Positions 60,618-64,000 of a stretch of 64,000 nucleotides of DNA are shown in pieces. Origin of the DNA: Epinephelus fuscoguttatus (lineage: Eukaryota; Chordata; Actinopteri; Perciformes; Serranidae); assembly GCF_011397635.1 (NCBI RefSeq), contig NC_064760.1, positions 28,760,856 through 28,824,855 on the forward strand, in the 5' to 3' direction. Under the pieces are notes generated by a model. The model worked only from the letters and a program-made list of their open reading frames with translations. It was not told where the DNA came from and did not search any database. How positions within the stretch are numbered: the stretch's first letter is position 1; every line of letters starts with the position of its first letter. Both the position numbers and the translations under genes were made by a program.

Positions 60618-61483
60618 CTATACATTTAATTCTGCTACATTGTTGTTCGTCGCAGCTGGCGAGGGCTTGCTCTTCAGGCCCTCTGTGGCGCATCTGGAGG
60701 TCTCCATGAGGAGCAAACGTGGGATGCAAACTGCAAGGAGGATCGTTTTGTATTCTTTACGGAAGTTTTGGTTTAGTAGTCCATATATGACGGCGTTGAG
60801 GCAGCTGTTGAAGTAAGCCATGAAGTAGCTTGTGACAAAGAGCCACTCAGGTATGTTGGGTGCAACTTGTACAGGGTTTATAGCTACAGCCAGGCCTATG
60901 AGGTTAAGTGGAGCCCAGCACACTGCAAACAAAACAAACACCATAAACATAGTGAGGAAGTTCCTCACATCACTAGGTTTCAGTTTGGTCCTTTGCTCCG
61001 GTTTAACCCGATGTTTCACTTGAATCACCAGCACCCATATCCTCATGTAGCAGTAGGACACCACCAGCAGTGGGATCAGAAAGTGAATGATCACCACTGA
61101 GATGGTGTAGTATGAGCTGACCGTCTGGGCGAAGGTGCAGGAGTAGATGCGGGGGTCGTACTGCAGCGAGCCGACAAAGAAGTTGGGCACCGTGGCGATC
61201 GCGGTGAGCAGCCAGGTGAGCCCCAGGTAGCAGCAGGTGTTCCTCAGGCTGTACAGGCGGTCGTAATGGAGGCTGTGGCAGATGTAGCAGTACCGGTTGA
61301 TGGCGATGGCAGTGATGTTGAAGATGGAGCCGATGACACTTAAGCCCATGATGAAGCCGCTGGCTTGGCAGTGCAGGTCACCCATGGTCCAGTCATCGTA
61401 GAAGATGGCTGTCAGGACCAGAGGGTAAGGGTACAACGCAACCACCAGGTCCGCTACGGACAAACTCACCACGAAGATGTTGC
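60618..61483 (-). CDS. mtnr1c: Melatonin receptor 1C, last coding exon
   Basis: Gi-coupled melatonin receptor of the Mel1c class (orthologue of mammalian GPR50). This exon runs from the acceptor CTCCAG at 61489-61484 to a TAG at 60618-60620. It encodes 287 residues, transmembrane helices 2-7 and the tail, starting after the split Gly codon before [12 protein letters not shown], the conserved intron site of this family. Hallmarks: NRYCYICH in place of DRY, CTFAQTV in extracellular loop 2, VVIIHFLIP with the helix-5 histidine, CLNAVIYG in place of NPxxY, and a tail with [15 protein letters not shown]. That tail closely matches chicken Mel1c and is unlike Mel1a or Mel1b. The C-terminus is short and lacks the long GPR50 tail of mammals. 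The first exon (N-terminus and helix 1) would lie beyond 64000. Confidence 0.95.
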
Positions 61484-64000
61484 CTGGAGAAACAGAAGAG
61501 GTTTGTTTATTATTAAAAAGCATACAGCACTCCCTTTTCACTTCCTGCTCCGGGTTAAAATAAACTGGGTCACAGGAGGTACGACTGTGATTTACTATCA
61601 TAAAAGAGTCGCTTCACTGTGCCCTCTGTGGCTCATTTGGGCTTTTACCATGTACTCTCTGCTGCACTGATCTGAGCCGAGGCAGATGCTTTATCATCAC
61701 AGCTCTGTCAGTGTTGCAGCCCCCTTTGTTCCCCACTGTAACTGCTTTAAAACGAACAACATTTTTATTGATTTTATTTCTACGAATAGCAATCGTAAAA
61801 TTTCTCAACAACTACTGGTGGATTTAAACATGGTACAGATATCCATGGTGCCCAGAGGATGAAGTTTTCCCCAAGTGACATTGGTGATCCCTGATTTTTT
61901 TTGATTTTTTTTTTTTTTTTTTTTTTTTTTGCAACCATTAGATTCACATTTATAGTTTTGAAGTATTTCTTGGATACATTTCCATGAGGCCCAGTTCCAG
62001 AACAAAATGACCTAGGGTGTATCTAAAATTAGTGTGCATGCACTACTAGCCACAGTGCAGGCCAGCAACAGCAATAAATGAACAAAACAGCTTATGTCTA
62101 CAGCATGTTATTCCTTTCCTACAGCAGTTTGCTTTATGAGTCAGAACTGCACCCTCCATCTCTGGTCCCCAGCTTGACTTCTGCCATGATGTTGTGCCAT
62201 CACAGTTTGCGACAAATACGACTGATGCACATCGGCCGGGCTATTATTTCCTTAAATTACTGAACTCAACAGGCCTTTATGGGACAGGCCTCTAATTCCT
62301 TTTACACAAAACTGTTGCTCAGCAAAGATGGGAAACACATCAAATTGTTTATGAAGCCAGTATGAATATTACTTGTATAAAAATTAGACAACAAATAGCA
62401 TATCAAATTTAATTTATTTATTTGGTAGCTCAGGGCAACAGGGCATCTGAGAGGGTTATGGCATCCTGACACAACAGAACACTTTATCCTGTTCAAACAA
62501 TATTTGAAGCATGGATTAATTTTCATGAAAAACCCTTTGATTCTTTTGATTGGCGGACCCTTACAGACTAAAGGATATAAATAACTTAAAGCTTAATCAA
62601 GGAATGGACATATATTCTGACTTTATGATGGCTTTAGAGGAAGGGAGTCACCACTTGTTTCTTCATCATGCTTGTAAATCTGAATTAATTCGGTCTTCTC
62701 CGTCGCTCATGGTTTCAGTATAATGACCTGAACAGTTGAATTGTGGCGAATCCAACTGAGCTAACAGTGTGTAGCATCTTCATATTGACAAAAGTTTAAA
62801 CATTTATATTTGTATGTGCGATCTAAGCAGCTAACTAACACTGTTCAAGTGGGTAACCAACAACCTGAGAGCAGTAGCTCAGTCCATAGGGACTTGGGTT
62901 GGGAACCGGAGGGTCGCCTGTTCAAGTCCCCGTCCGTACCAAATATGGAGCGTGGACTGGGAGCTGGAGAGGTATCAGTTCACCTCCTGGGCACTACCGA
63001 GGTGCCCTTGAGCAAGGCACCGAACCCCCCAACCACTCGGGGCGCCTGACCAAGGGCAGCCCCCTCACTCTGACATCTCTCCACTTTGTGCATGTATAGG
63101 TCCTGTTTGTGCATGTGTGTGTCTTTCAGACCTGTGTGTAATTGACACCAAGAGTGGAAAAAATTGAATTTCCCCTCAGGGGGATTAAAAATTAAAAAAA
63201 CAAAAACAAAACCTGTTCTATTAAAGGGACTGGGCATTTAATGGAAGTTCTACGGTAAGTACTGTTTGGTGAATTAGATCATTTTCATTATTACTTTTTT
63301 TGTGACATTATCATCATTAAGTGTTATTTATTATATTATTTTGTATACCGTTTTCAACTTAGGGTGCAAAATATTAAATTGAGTGTGCAATGCATGTTTT
63401 TTCACCCTCATGACATCCACGTCCCCTGCAGGATGAACTGTAATAGTTCTGGTGATCCTCTGGCTCTCCATACTTGGTGTTCAGTGCTAATAAGCAAATA
63501 TCAACACGAGAACACGCTAAACTAAGATGTTAAACATGGACAACATTAAACCTGCTAAAAATCGACACGTGACAGATTAGCATCGTGATGTTAGCATTTA
63601 GCTCAGAGCACCTCAGCGCCTGACTACAGCCTCAGAGCCGCTAGCATGGTTGTAGACTTGTTTTTAGACTCATGAATTACTTTCTCAACACACCATCACA
63701 CCATCACAGGAAACAACAGAGTTGTTGTACACTGATATATCTGGCAGGTCCTCTCTGAAAAAATGCTCACATCAGGCTGTTCGCATTATAAAGCTTCTCT
63801 GCCCCTGGGAACAGACTGTCGAACACTGAGCTTAAACATATAAAACCCAGGACATAAATAGTTTCCGACTGATTCCAATCAAGTTCCTGTCCTCCTAAGG
63901 TCCGAGCTGATGGTAGTGTGACACTGGATCTCCTCAGAAGACATGAATTATAGAAAATGACGTCTGATATTGTTATAGTGCAGCTGCTCTGGGTGGGGGA
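61484..64000 (-). other. mtnr1c: mtnr1c intron 1 (partial)
   Basis: No minus-strand frame resembling a melatonin receptor helix 1 (VLGNxxVILSVxRNKKLRNAG) is seen, so the intron is longer than 2.5 kb. It holds a T-run (about 61896-61930) and a SINE at 62866-63210. Confidence 0.6.
62866..63210 (+). mobile_element. tRNA-derived SINE in mtnr1c intron
   Basis: Contains an A-box-like GTAGCTCAGTCCATAGGG, a B-box-like GTTCAAGTCCC, a body with TTGAGCAAGGCACCGAACCC, and a tail GAATTTCCCCTCAGGGGGAT followed by an A-rich end. This is the layout of a teleost SINE. It is not a functional tRNA, because the cloverleaf arms beyond the boxes are not maintained. Confidence 0.75.

Noticed and set aside
61614-62526. 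Candidate first exon of mtnr1c
   Set aside because: None of the minus-strand frames here contains a helix-1 signature or ends in a donor with the needed phase.
1-64000. LTR retroelement or endogenous virus
   Set aside because: No paired long direct repeats, primer-binding site or capsid/envelope-like frame was noticed; the only reverse transcriptase pieces are LINE-type.

Overview
This is vertebrate nuclear DNA from a teleost, most likely a percomorph (spiny-rayed) fish. The genes are split by short GT-AG introns. The spacers hold CA/AT microsatellites and repeat types common in fish genomes, such as hAT-type MITEs, tRNA-derived SINEs and L2-like LINE debris. No ribosome binding sites, operons or CRISPR arrays are expected, and none are seen. 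No LTR or retroviral element was recognised.

Left part (1-12.7 kb, + strand) is a tight three-gene immune/skin cluster. It starts with the last seven coding exons of ectodysplasin A (eda; exon 1 lies left of the window). Next comes a BAFF/APRIL-type TNF ligand (named tnfsf13b at this position in stickleback). Then comes a GARP/LRRC32-type leucine-rich-repeat TGF-beta docking receptor. EDA-TNFSF13B-GARP is the gene trio reported in the stickleback lateral-plate haplotype, so this window looks like the orthologous block. From 12.7 to 17.1 kb is spacer with LINE debris. A nine-exon gene with one extended Tudor domain (RNF17/TDRD4-like) follows at 17.2-23.6 kb, with nested MITEs in its third intron.

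Middle part (24-34.5 kb, + strand): a repeat-rich spacer, then two connexin genes with single coding exons. These are gjb1 (Cx32) and an alpha-class connexin of about 40 kDa. Each has a splice acceptor just before its ATG and probably an upstream non-coding exon.

Right part (34.5-64 kb): mainly spacer. It contains two genes on the minus strand: vma21 (V-ATPase assembly factor, three exons, 40.75-44.04 kb) and the last coding exon of mtnr1c (Mel1c melatonin receptor, orthologue of mammalian GPR50) at 60.6-61.5 kb, whose first exon is beyond the window. The spacer holds an L2-like LINE, several hAT MITEs with readable 8-bp target duplications, a SINE with a perfect 12-bp duplication, and a 1.33-kb DNA element with 457-bp inverted arms flanked by TTAA.

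The genes do not form one pathway. The order mixes genes found in human at Xq13 (EDA, GJB1) and Xq28 (VMA21, GPR50), which points to an old X-syntenic fish chromosome block. All gene names come from reading translated exons against remembered family sequences; no database search was possible.
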